In this document: piece by piece, positions 35,203-46,243 of the stretch
How positions within the stretch are numbered: position 1 is the first letter of the stretch
Layout: every line of letters starts with the position of its first letter
Assembly (NCBI GenBank): GCA_963789275.1
Contig: CAWBKF010000007.1
Span: 1 to 64,000, forward strand
Source of the DNA: DAHUYF01 sp963789275
Lineage (GTDB): Bacteria; Pseudomonadota; Alphaproteobacteria; ATCC43930; CGMCC-115725
Direction: 5' to 3'
DNA: 64,000 nucleotides
The notes under the pieces: model-generated
What the model saw: only the letters and a program-made list of their open reading frames with translations
Databases searched by the model: none
Told to the model about the DNA's origin: nothing
Program-made: the position numbers and the translations under genes

Positions 35203-36027
35203 ATGGCTCTTTATCGCGGCATGGACCGCAAGGCGCTCGACGCCGGCTACAACAACTCGGCCGCCGTCGCCGGCAGCGCCGGCATCGTCGCCGGTTGGCA
35301 GCGGCGCAGCGCGGCGCTGCGCGCGCGTGTCGCGGGCCCGCGCGACGTGGCTTACGCCGCCGCTCCCGCCGCCAGGCTCGATTTCTTCCCCTCCGGCCGC
35401 GCCGCGGCGCCGACCCTGCTGTTCTTTCACGGCGGCTATTGGCAGCGCAACGCCAAGGACGATTTCTCGTTCGTCGCCGAGGGCGCGCTCGCCCGCGGCA
35501 TCAACGTCGCCATCGCCGGCTACACCTTGGCGCCGGCGGCGCGGATGGACGCGATCGCCGGCGAGGCGCGGGCGGCTGCGTCCTGGCTCGGCGCCCATCT
35601 CGGCGGCTGGGGCGCCGATCCCGAGCGGCTGTTCGCCGCCGGCTGGTCGGCGGGCGGCCATCTCACCGCGCTGGTCATGGACGAGCCCGCGGTCCAGGGT
35701 GGCATCGCCATCAGCGGCATCTACGACCTCGAGCCGATCCGCCTCAGCTATCTCAACGACAAGCTCGACCTCGACCCCGACGAGGCGCGGCGCAACAGCC
35801 CCCTGCTGCATCTGCCGGGGCGCGCCGGGCGGCTGATCATCGCCGTCGGCGGCGCCGAGCTGCCGGAGCTGCGGCGGCAATCGCGCGACTATGCCGAGGC
35901 CTGGCACGGCCGAGGCCTGCCCGGCGCCTTCCAGGAGCTGCCGGGCTGCCACCATTACGCCGCGCTCGAGCAGCTCGCCCGGCCCGAGGCGCCGCTGGCC
36001 CGGGTGCTGGCCGGGCTCGTCGGCTGA
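35203..36027 (+). CDS. Alpha/beta hydrolase of the kynurenine-formamidase-like (HGGxW) type
   Basis: A 274-residue hydrolase starting MALYRGMDRKALDAGYNNSA. Oxyanion motif HGGYW at 76-80, nucleophile elbow GWSAGG with Ser149, and the C-terminal histidine in GCHHYAALEQ. This HGG-x-W arrangement is typical of arylformamidase-like hydrolases. There are no kynurenine pathway genes nearby, so a role in opening an amide or ester product of the adjacent molybdenum hydroxylase is more likely. The start at 35203 avoids an overlap with the FAD subunit. The 49-bp gap is the last spacing in the cluster. Confidence 0.85.
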   Translation: MALYRGMDRKALDAGYNNSAAVAGSAGIVAGWQRRSAALRARVAGPRDVAYAAAPAARLDFFPSGRAAAPTLLFFHGGYWQRNAKDDFSFVAEGALARGINVAIAGYTLAPAARMDAIAGEARAAASWLGAHLGGWGADPERLFAAGWSAGGHLTALVMDEPAVQGGIAISGIYDLEPIRLSYLNDKLDLDPDEARRNSPLLHLPGRAGRLIIAVGGAELPELRRQSRDYAEAWHGRGLPGAFQELPGCHHYAALEQLARPEAPLARVLAGLVG

Positions 36028-36042
36028 CGCCGTCCGCGCCGC

Positions 36043-36562
36043 CTATTCGTCGACCCGGGTAACCGCCTTCCAGCGATCGATGATCGGGTTGAGCTCGGCG
36101 CAGCTCAGCCGGGCCGCGGCGCAGATCTCGCGCACTTCCAGATTGACCTGCTGCGCCTGGAAAAGGCAGCTGTCATATTGATCGAGCGTCGTCTCGCGCA
36201 GCAGGTCACCATCGGCATGCGCCGCCGCGCCGGCGGCCGGCTTGTGGCTCCAGTCGCGATAGGCGAGCGCCACCGTGTAGAAGGCCTTGCAATAAACACC
36301 GAGCTGAAAGGGCGCTTTGGCGGCATCATCGGTCGCACCGCCGGCGACGGTGTCGATGCAGCTCGAATAATCCTCGGTGCGCCACACCTGCTTTGGCGCA
36401 GCGCTCCGCCGCGGCGGCGCCGCGCGCGATGTCGGCGCGCCTGGCCGCCTCGGAAGGCTTCGCATCGGCCCCGGCCGCCAGCACCGCCTGCGGCGACAGC
36501 GCCAGCAGGACGACGAAGGCCGCCGCGATGCCTGGGGGCCTGCCGCTCGGAAATCCGCTCAT
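36043..36562 (-). CDS. Hypothetical secreted protein, frameshifted
   Basis: Begins MSGFPSGRPPGIAAAFVVLLAL at 36562 with a signal peptide ending near VLAAGA. The mature part starts DAKPSEAARRADIARGAAAAERCAK. The frame then fails and the next one continues QVWRTEDYSSCIDTVAGG to RWKAVTRVDE, ending at 36043. One extra A in the homopolymer at 36393-36395 explains it. The repaired protein is about 172 residues with five or more cysteines, likely periplasmic. Family not recognised. It is convergent with the hydrolase gene. Confidence 0.7.
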
Positions 36563-36668
36563 GGCAATATCCTTCGTCGCGACCAGCGACCTTTTGCCTG
36601 CGTTGCTGCTGCGCCGCCGATTTTGTTAATAGAGCTTTGTGCCCAGCTTGCGGCGAGCTGGTTATAAG

Positions 36669-36684
36669 AGCGTTAATGAACGCT
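36669..36684. promoter_or_regulatory. Inverted repeat upstream of the 2-hydroxyacid dehydrogenase gene
   Basis: AGCGTT-AATG-AACGCT, 6-bp perfect arms, in an AT-rich divergent intergenic region 47 bp before the start codon at 36731. Possible operator. The binding protein is unknown. Confidence 0.35.
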
Positions 36685-36730
36685 GCCCTTTCGCCCCCTT
36701 TTCGGCGGTGAGCCCCACGGGAAGGCGCCG

Positions 36731-37789
36731 ATGCGAACCCTGGATGTCCTGGCGATTCAACGGCTTAGCACCGCCGAGCGCGCCGAAATCGCGGCCGTCG
36801 ACCCGGCAATCCGGCTGACCGATGCCGGCGGCTGGTATGATGGCGAGATCCGCGAGACCTGGCCCGCGGTCGCGGTGGCGCGCTATCTCGCGCCCGACGC
36901 CGCCGGCTCGGGGACCCGCGCCGAGCGCGACCGCCTGCTCGCCGAAGCCGAGGTGATCCTCGGCGGCTGGCCCTTCCCGCTCGATCTGCGCGCCCGGGCA
37001 AAGCGCCTCAAATGGTTTCACCAGCGCCCGGCCGGCGCCAGCAATCTGCTGCTCGGCGATCTCTGGGGCAGCGACGTCGTGGTGACGACCTCGCGCGGCG
37101 CCGGCAACACGCTCGCCATGGCGGAATATGCGCTGGCCGCGATCCTCTATTTCGCCAAGGGGCTGCATCGCGCCGCGATCGATCGCGCGGCCGGCGCCTT
37201 CGACCACCGCGCCTACCGGCCGCTGCTGCTGGACGGCAAGACCGTCTGCGTGGTCGGCGCCGGCGGCATCGGGCTCGAGGTCGGCCGGCTCTGCGCCGCG
37301 CTCGGCCTCGGCGTCGTCGGAACCCGGCGCCGGCCCGCGGCGGGCGCGCCCCTGCCGCCGGGCTTCCGCTTTCTCGGCGGCGCCGGCGATCTCGACGACC
37401 TGCTGCCGCAGAGCGATTTCGTGGTGATCTGCTGCCAATGGACGCCGCAGACGACGCGTCTCTTCGATGAGCGCCGCTTCGGCTTGATGAAAGCGGGCAG
37501 CGTGCTGGTCAATGTCGCGCGCGGCGAAATCGTCGACGAGGCGGCGCTCGCCGATGCGCTCCAGCGCGGTCATCTCCGCGGCGTGGCACTCGACGTCTAT
37601 CTCGGCGAGTTCGAGCGCCTGCCGGTGGCGGCGCTGTGGCGCGATCCGCGTGTCCTGATCACGCCGCACATCTCCGCCGCCAGCGACCAGGACCGCCACC
37701 GCTCCATCGCACTGTTCTGCGACAATCTGCGCGCCTATATCGCCGGTGCGCCGCTCGCCAACGTCATCGATTGGCAGCGAGGCTATTGA
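36731..37789 (+). CDS. D-isomer-specific 2-hydroxyacid dehydrogenase
   Basis: A 352-residue NAD(P)-dependent dehydrogenase. Rossmann motif VGAGGIG at about 175-181. The catalytic triad by family alignment is Arg264 (NVARGEIVDE), a glutamate in the LGEFE region near 293, and His313 (TPHISAAS). The N-terminal domain is longer and more divergent than in PGDH/formate dehydrogenase types. Substrate is not predictable: glyoxylate/hydroxypyruvate reductase-like is the most common role. The preceding intergenic region contains a short palindrome. The next gene starts 41 bp later. Confidence 0.9.
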   Translation: MRTLDVLAIQRLSTAERAEIAAVDPAIRLTDAGGWYDGEIRETWPAVAVARYLAPDAAGSGTRAERDRLLAEAEVILGGWPFPLDLRARAKRLKWFHQRPAGASNLLLGDLWGSDVVVTTSRGAGNTLAMAEYALAAILYFAKGLHRAAIDRAAGAFDHRAYRPLLLDGKTVCVVGAGGIGLEVGRLCAALGLGVVGTRRRPAAGAPLPPGFRFLGGAGDLDDLLPQSDFVVICCQWTPQTTRLFDERRFGLMKAGSVLVNVARGEIVDEAALADALQRGHLRGVALDVYLGEFERLPVAALWRDPRVLITPHISAASDQDRHRSIALFCDNLRAYIAGAPLANVIDWQRGY

Positions 37790-37830
37790 GCGGCCGAAAT
37801 CCTGCACTATCCAATGCGCACGAGGCGCCC

Positions 37831-38766
37831 ATGACCGAGAACGCGACTGTCTGGCCGAGCCTGCCGCTCGCCGAATGGCAAGATACCTATGCGACGCTGC
37901 ACCTCTGGACGCAGGTGGTGGGCAAGATCCGCCTGGCGCAGGCGCCGCTGGTCAATCACTGGTGGCAGGTGCCGCTCTATGTCACCGCGCGCGGCCTCAC
38001 CACCTCGCCGATGCCGTATGGCGCGCGCAGCTTCCAGATCGATTTCGATTTCATCGACCACCAGCTGGTGATCGCCGACAATGACGGCCGGACCGAGAGG
38101 GTGGCGCTCATGCCGCGCTCGGTCGCCGATTTCCATCGCGAGGTGATGGCGCGGCTGGCGGCGCTCGGCCTCGCGGTCAAGATATGGACAATGCCGGTCG
38201 AGATCGCCGACGCGATCCCGTTCGATAGGGATCACGCGCATGCTTCCTACGACAAAGAGTATGCGAACCGCTTCTGGCGCATCCTCGTCCAGTCCGAGCG
38301 CCTCTTCACCCGGTTCCGCGCGCGCTTTCTCGGCAAAGTGAGCCCGGTGCATTTCTTCTGGGGGAGCTTCGACCTCGCCGTCACCCGCTTCTCCGGCCGC
38401 ACCGCGCCGGACTTTCAAGGCGGCGCGCCCAATCTCGGCAAATGGGTGATGCGCGAGGCTTATTCGCATGAGGTGAGCAGCTGTGGCTTCTGGCCGGGCG
38501 GCGGCGCGATGCCGGCACCCACCTTCTATTCCTACGCCTATCCGCCGCCGCCGGGCTTCGCTGCCGCGCCGGTCCGCCCAGAGGGCGCCCTGTGGCAGGC
38601 CGAGCTCGGCGAGTTCATTCTGCCCTACGATCTCGTACGGCAGGACGCGCACCCCGACGCGTGCCTCCTCGCGTTTCTCGACAGCACCTACGCCGCCGCA
38701 GCGGAGCTTGGCCGATGGGATCGCGCCGCGCTGGAGCGGCCGGCAGTCCCGAAAGCGGCGCGCTAG
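37831..38766 (+). CDS. DUF5996 family protein
   Basis: A 311-residue protein starting MTENATVWPSLPLAEWQDTYATLHLWTQ, with the family-typical KIRLAQAPLVNHWWQVPLYVT, DFDFIDHQLVI and HFFWGSFDLAVTRFSGR blocks and a C-terminal GFWPGGG..FYSYAYP segment. I recognise this as DUF5996, a conserved family of unknown function common in soil proteobacteria. No catalytic motif is assigned. The ATG at 37831 matches the family N-terminus. It is convergent with the sulfotransferase gene, with 20 bp between the stop codons. Confidence 0.88.
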   Translation: MTENATVWPSLPLAEWQDTYATLHLWTQVVGKIRLAQAPLVNHWWQVPLYVTARGLTTSPMPYGARSFQIDFDFIDHQLVIADNDGRTERVALMPRSVADFHREVMARLAALGLAVKIWTMPVEIADAIPFDRDHAHASYDKEYANRFWRILVQSERLFTRFRARFLGKVSPVHFFWGSFDLAVTRFSGRTAPDFQGGAPNLGKWVMREAYSHEVSSCGFWPGGGAMPAPTFYSYAYPPPPGFAAAPVRPEGALWQAELGEFILPYDLVRQDAHPDACLLAFLDSTYAAAAELGRWDRAALERPAVPKAAR

Positions 38767-38786
38767 TCTAGGCTGGAGGCCGGCGG

Positions 38787-40602
38787 TCATGGTTCGATGG
38801 CATATCCCAACTGCTCGATGGCCGGCGCAAGGATCGGAATGACCGGCTTCAGGTGCTTCAGATAGTGCCGGTAGCGGTAGCGCGAGCTGTCGTAGAGCCG
38901 TTCTGTCACCTGGGCGTAGCTCGCCGTCCTGGCATAGCGCCGGTTCTCGTGGAATTTCAGGCAGCGCTCGTCGAAGGGCAGGCCGATGAAGCCCAGGATC
39001 CCGCGGATATTGGCTTCCTGATCGGCGACGATGTCCTCGTAGCGCACGGCCAGGTATCTGAGCGCCATTTCGCGCCGGTAATGCTCGACCAGACCCAGGA
39101 TCAGGACGTAGTGACGCGCGGCGGTCTCGAGCTCCTGCGCGCAATAGAAGCCGTGCGTCATGTGGTTGGAGAAGACCGACAACACGACGTCGAGCGGATG
39201 GCGCAGGACATGGATGATCGGCGCCGCGGGGAAGATGAGGCCGATCAGCCCGAGATGGGTCTCGTTCAACGGCATCTTGTCGGTGAACCAGGCGGTGCCC
39301 GGCGCGACGACGCCGAGCTGGCGCGCACGCTGCAGATAATAGTCCCTGAGATTGTCGAGCCCTTCGCGCTGATCGCCCATCCAGAGATCCGCGAGCGCCT
39401 CGGGATAGGCCAAGGGACTGTTCAGCATGCGCGGCATCATGCCGGTGATGTCGTCGATGAGCGGAAGCTCGTCACCGGCAGAGATTTTCGGGTGGGCCGA
39501 GAGCGTCTGCTCGACCATGGTCGTGCCGGAGCGCGGGAATCCCACGATGAACAGCGGCTTCGCGCCGGTTTCGACCGGTCGCGCGCGCGGCACGATCTCC
39601 AGGCGGCCGGCGGTGAAATAGCTTTTGAGCCGCGCCGCCAGGTCTTCCGCCCGTGCCGTCATGTACGCCGTGCCGCTCTGCTCGCGGCCGAGGCGCTTGC
39701 CCGCCTCGAAGGCGGCGAAGGCCTCGTCGAAGCGGCCGATCTTGTCGAGCAGCCGGCCTTTTTCGAGAAGCTCGTTGGTGCCGAGTTCCACCGCCTTCGC
39801 CGAGTCGATCGAGGATCGCGAGCGCCTCGCCATAGGCCTTGGTGCGCCCGCGCAGAATGGCGCGATGCAGCAGAATGTTCGGATGGCCGGGAGCGAGCCG
39901 CTCGGCCTGATCCAGGATCTCGTCCGCGCGCGCGAAGTTGCGATCGGTCTCCTCCATCCGGGCATAGCCCAGAAAGGTCTGCAGGATGGCCGGGTCGAGC
40001 GCGACCAATTCCTCGTAGAGCCGGCGCGCTTCGACCATCTTTCCCTGGTTCTTCAAATTCCAGGCGAGATTGGCGAGGAGGATGGGATCGCGCCGTCCCG
40101 TCAATTCCGGCACCCGGCGATAGTGATATTCGCCGGTCTGCGGCCGGTTCAACTCCGTCAGGATCATGCCCATGAGATTATGCGACTGGGCGTCGGTCGG
40201 CGCGATCCGGATCGCGTTGCGGGCATGGATCTCCGCATCGGCCAAATCGCCTTTGCCGAACAGCAGCAGGGCCAGCTCCTGCGTCGCCCAGACGTTGTTG
40301 GGCATCACCATGACGAGGCGCCGGATCAGCGCCTCGGCGGCCGGGAGCGGCCCCAGGGCGCGGCGAAGCTGATAGAGCACGGCGAGCGCGCCGCCCTGAC
40401 CGGGCGCACGTTCGAGCACCTCGAGACAGAGCCGTTCCGCCTCGGCGAGCGCGCCCCTGGCCTGCGCGGCAATGGCACGGTCGACCAGCGGCAGCAGGTG
40501 CCGGTTTGCCTCCGCCGGGCCCAGCGTCGCGAGATCGAGCGCGCAGCAGCGGGCGGGCTGCAGACCGCTGCCGCACGGGCAGAAGGCGGGCCCGGCGGTC
40601 AT
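38787..40602 (-). CDS. SEC-C/TPR/sulfotransferase fusion protein, frameshifted
   Basis: About 604 residues after repair. The N-terminal 20 residues form a zinc-type SEC-C motif (Cys8, Cys10, Cys19, Cys20 in FCPCGSGLQPARCC). Tetratricopeptide-like helices span about 40-310. A C-terminal sulfotransferase domain has the PAPS 5'-phosphosulfate loop FIVGFPRSGTTMVEQTL and the 3'-phosphate region VLRHPLDVVLSVFSNH. The frame changes near 39808: AYGEALAILD runs into noise while the other frame gives DSAKAVELGTNELLEKGRLL. One extra base accounts for it. TPR-sulfotransferases modify sugars, proteins or small molecules. The target is unknown. It follows asd on the same strand. Confidence 0.85.
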
Positions 40603-40668
40603 TGTCCGAGGTTATGCCGCTTCGGATTGCAGACGTAGAACGCGCTCGCAACGGCGCCGGACAGGCTC

Positions 40669-41743
40669 CTAGCCGCCGATGCCCTGCTTGCGGCGCGGGC
40701 TGCCGTCGCCGGCATCCTTGCCCGCGGATTGCAGATAGTCGCGCGCCAGGATCTCGGCGATCTGCACCGCGTTCAGCGCTGCGCCCTTGCGCAGATTGTC
40801 GGAGACGACCCACAGATTGAGGCCGTAAGGCACGGTCGGGTCCTTGCGGATGCGGCTGACGAAGACCGAAATCCTCGCCCGCCAATTCCTGCGGCGTGAC
40901 ATAGCCCTCATCGGCGCGGTGGTCGACGACGCTGATCCCGGGCGCGGATTTGAGCGCGGCGCGCGCCTCCGCCTCGCTGATCGGCTGCTCGAACTCGACA
41001 TTGATCGCCTCGGCATGGCCGATGAATACCGGCACGCGCACGCAGGTGGCGGTGACGGCGATGTCGCGGTCGAGAATCTTGCGCGTCTCCACCGCCATCT
41101 TCCATTCCTCCTTGGTCGAGCCGTCGTCCATAAAGACGTCGATATGGGGAATGACGTTGAAGGCGATCTGCTTGGTGAAATGCTCTTTCTTCGGGGGATC
41201 GTTGACGTAGATCCCGCGCGTCTGCGAGAACAGCTCGTCCATCGCTTCGCGCCCGGCGCCCGAGACCGACTGGTAGGTCGACACCACGACGCGCTTGATG
41301 CGCGCGATGTCGTGCAGCGGCTTCAGCGCCACCAGCATCTGCATGGTCGAGCAATTGGGATTGGCGATGATGCCGCGCTTCTTGTACTGCGCGATCGCTT
41401 CCGGATTGACTTCGCTCACCACCAGCGGCACGTCCGGATCCATGCGGAACTGCGAGGTGTTGTCGATCACCACGGCGCCCGCCTTGGCGGCGCGCGGCGC
41501 ATGCACGGCCGAGACCTTGGCGCCCGGCGAGAACAGCGCGATATCGACGCCCTTGAAGTCGAAGCGGTCGAGATCCTCGACCTTCAGCACCTTTTTCTCG
41601 CCGAAGGAGACTTCGCCGCCGGCGGAGCGCTCGGAAGCGATCGCATGGATCTCGGAAACCGGAAAATCGCGCTCGGCCAGAATGTTCAGCATCTCATGGC
41701 CGACCACGCCGGTGGCGCCCACCACCGCTACCTTGAACCCCAT
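40669..41743 (-). CDS. asd: Aspartate-semialdehyde dehydrogenase, frameshifted
   Basis: Converts aspartyl phosphate to aspartate semialdehyde for lysine, threonine, methionine and diaminopimelate synthesis. NADP-binding VVGATGVVGHEML, catalytic Cys131 in ANPNCSTMQ, and the substrate and histidine region VRVPVFIGHAEAINVEF. After AGEDF the frame fails and the next continues VFVSRIRKDPTVPYGLNLW to the normal C-terminus, stopping at 40669. One extra G near 40871 explains it. Because this enzyme is normally essential, a sequencing or assembly error is far likelier than a real mutation. Length after repair is about 357. Confidence 0.95.
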
Positions 41744-41869
41744 GACATAGACTCCCGGGAAAGGGGAACTGCCCCTATAGCGCGTGACTTACGCTGTCGG
41801 CGGGCGATTGACAAGGGGACGGCGCCGCCCAAAGTGATAAAAGCCGTGCTTTCCGCAAGGGAGGAGCCG

Positions 41870-42195
41870 ATGGCCGAGGCCTATCGCAGCTTTGCCGAGT
41901 TCTGGCCCTACTATCTGCACGAGCACAGCCGGCCGTTGACCCGTTCGCTCCATTATCTCGGCACCACGCTGGGCGTGCTGCTGCTGGTGGGCTTCCTCGC
42001 CACCGGCGACTGGCGTCTGCTGCTCGCCGCCCCGGTCGCCGGCTATGCCTTCGCCTGGTTCGCCCATGCCTATGTCGAGCGCAACCGCCCCGCCACCTTC
42101 ACCCACCCGCTCTGGTCGTTCCGCGGCGATTTTCACATGCTCTTTTACTGGGCAACCGGCCGCCTCGGCGCCGAGATCGACCGCGCCCGCCCGGC

Positions 42196-42199
<4 letters not shown>
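41870..42199 (+). CDS. DUF962/Mpo1-like membrane protein
   Basis: A 109-residue protein with two to three membrane segments. It starts MAEAYRSFAEFWPYYLHEHSRP, carries the paired-histidine HYLG motif (SLHYLGTTLG) and ends WSFRGDFHMLFYWATGRL. This matches the DUF962 family, whose eukaryotic member Mpo1 is an alpha-dioxygenase in phytosphingosine breakdown. The bacterial role is unknown. A GAGGAG site precedes the ATG. Divergent from asd. Its stop overlaps that of the copper ATPase gene (convergent, sharing TTAA). Confidence 0.9.
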
Positions 42200-44585
<2,386 letters not shown>

Positions 44586-44647
44586 GTCTTGGGCTCTTCA
44601 TCAGCGAGGCTGCGGGCAATCGTTTGAGCAACCGCAGGAGATGTGGG

Positions 44648-44670
44648 GGTTCCAGCGGAGGGAAGGTCAA
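44648..44670 (-). promoter_or_regulatory. Possible MerR/CueR-type operator of copA
   Basis: On the minus strand TTGACCTTCC-CTCCGC-TGGAACC resembles the ACCTTCC...GGAAGGT copper-regulator palindrome, about 80 bp ahead of the copA start. The right half-site is imperfect and no good -10 box follows, so this is tentative. Confidence 0.35.
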
Positions 44671-44769
44671 GGGCCCCCTCTGCGGCATCAAGGCGCTTGC
44701 CGGTCCGGGCTTGACGCCGGACGGCGCAGCGCCTTATGGCTCACGCCGGTTCAGCATAGAGGCGCGCCC

Positions 44770-45385
44770 ATGCTCGATCACTTGAAGGCGAACAACCGGG
44801 CTTGGGCGGCGCGGATGGTCGCCGCCGATGCCGATTTCTTCCGCCGGCTCGAGCGCCAGCAGGCGCCGGAATACCTCTGGATCGGCTGCTCCGACAGCCG
44901 GGTTCCGGCCAACGAGATCGTCGACCTCGACCCCGGCGAGCTCTTCGTCCACCGCAACGTCGCCAACCTCGCGCCGCCGCAGGACGCCAATTATCTCTCG
45001 GTGCTGCAATTCGCCGTCGATGTGATCGAGGTGAAGCACATCATGGTGGTCGGGCATTACGGCTGCGGCGGCGTCAGCGCGGCGGTGGATGGCGAGCGCC
45101 GCGGCCTCGTCGACCACTGGCTGCATCCCATCCGCGAGATCCACCGGGAGCATATCCACGAGCTCGACGCGATCGCCGATCAGCGCCGGCGTCTCGACCG
45201 GCTCTGCGAGCTCAACGTCATGCGCCAGGTGCGCAACGTCGCATCCGACGTCTTCGTGCAGGATGCCTGGGCGCGCGGGCAGAGCCTGTGCGTCCATGGC
45301 TGGGTCTATTCGCTCGCCAGACGGCCTGGTGACGGATTTGAACGTGACGGTGAGCCGGCCGGAGGAGATCGAGCGGCCGCGCTGA
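44770..45385 (+). CDS. can: Beta-class carbonic anhydrase, frameshifted near the C-terminus
   Basis: Zinc enzyme interconverting CO2 and bicarbonate. Zinc ligands Cys40, His96 and Cys99 with the catalytic Asp42/Arg44 dyad (GCSDSRVP, GHYGCGG). About 204 residues after repair. The frame is lost after VYSLA, but the next frame gives DGLVTDLNVTVSRPEEI and stops at 45385. An extra A at about 45320 explains it. The bicarbonate produced would feed PEP carboxylase encoded just downstream. It is divergent from copA and convergent with the DUF1810 gene. Confidence 0.94.
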
Positions 45386-45436
45386 GCCAGGCGCCCGGCG
45401 GCTCGCCACAGGCGTCGAGATGCAGCGTTTCGAGCG

Positions 45437-45877
45437 TCATGCTTCAGCTCCTCCGGCCGCCAGTCTTGCCGTCGTCAGCCGGTCCGGCGCGCCGCCGAAA
45501 TACCTGACCAGCGCCTGCTTGAAGACCGGTGCCGCCGGGTCGGCGAGAGAGAACAGCGTCATGCAGGAATGAAATTTGAGGTCGTCCGGGCTGCCGAGGA
45601 TGTCCTCGATCGGCCGGCCTTCCACTCGGTTGACGAGGTCGCTGCAGTCGAGCAGGCGCGGCCCGAGGATCGGGTGCTTCAGATATGCGCGGGCCTCCTC
45701 CAGCGAGGCGATGGCGTAGCGCCGGGCCATGGCGCTTTGCCCCAGGCCGCTCAGCTGCGGAAACACGAACCACATCCAGTGGCTGCGCTTGCGGCCCGCG
45801 CTCAATTCACGGCGCACATCCTCCATGACCGGATCTTGCGCCTCTACGAAGCGATCGAGATCGAATGGTCCGGGCAT
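45437..45877 (-). CDS. DUF1810 family protein
   Basis: A 146-residue protein starting MPGPFDLDRFVEAQDPVMEDV, with KRSHWMWFVFPQLSGLGQSAMARRYAI and PILGPRLLDCSDLV, the hallmark stretches of DUF1810 (calpastatin-like name in some databases, no proven function). The C-terminal KFHSCMTLF segment is also conserved. Full length. A GGGAG-like site precedes the ATG. The upstream region is filled by nested repeats. Confidence 0.92.
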   Translation of the reverse strand: MPGPFDLDRFVEAQDPVMEDVRRELSAGRKRSHWMWFVFPQLSGLGQSAMARRYAIASLEEARAYLKHPILGPRLLDCSDLVNRVEGRPIEDILGSPDDLKFHSCMTLFSLADPAAPVFKQALVRYFGGAPDRLTTARLAAGGAEA

Positions 45878-45989
45878 CGTCACCACCTCGCTGCGGCTCC
45901 CGCCTAGGTCAACACTCTGCGCGCCGGGTCGGTCTCGGCAACAGGCACCACCTGCGGGGCGGCGACGACGCGTAGCTATGGCGAGTGGG

Positions 45990-46200
45990 TTCACCACGGA
46001 GACACGGAGGGCACGGAGAAAAGGAAACGGCGCGCTTGGCGCATGTTCTACGCGGCCATCCCCGCCAATCACCGCCGTCCCCGCGCAAGCGGGGACCCAG
46101 GGCAACCGACGTGCGGCTGCTTCTGGGCCCCCGCTTGCGCGGGGACGGCGGAGATGTTTCCACGGTTTCTTCTCCGTGCTCTCCGTGTCTCCGTGGTGAA
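45990..46200. repeat. CCACGGAGACACGGAG inverted repeat, copy 2, enclosing a twin-hairpin repeat
   Basis: The outer arms TTCACCACGGAGACACGGAG (from 45990) return inverted, ending at 46200. Between them, at 46070-46153, is a diverged copy of the CCCCGCG...CGCGGGG twin-hairpin repeat. The element occupies most of the 366-bp gap between the DUF1810 start and the ppc end. No gene is seen in the gap. Confidence 0.85.
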
Positions 46201-46243
46201 ACCCTATGCCCACATGCGATTTCCCTGCCTTCAAAGCGGAGGG

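Noticed and set aside
35203..36027. kynB (kynurenine formamidase)
   Set aside because: Only the general HGGxW hydrolase pattern supports it. There is no kynA, kynU or tryptophan-catabolism context.
40669..41743. A truncated, non-functional asd or programmed frameshift
   Set aside because: No slippery site or stimulatory structure is evident, and the same kind of single-base break occurs in a dozen unrelated genes. Sequence error is simpler.
45990..46200. CRISPR array
   Set aside because: Repeats are paired and inverted, with no series of evenly spaced direct repeats and unique spacers, and no cas genes.
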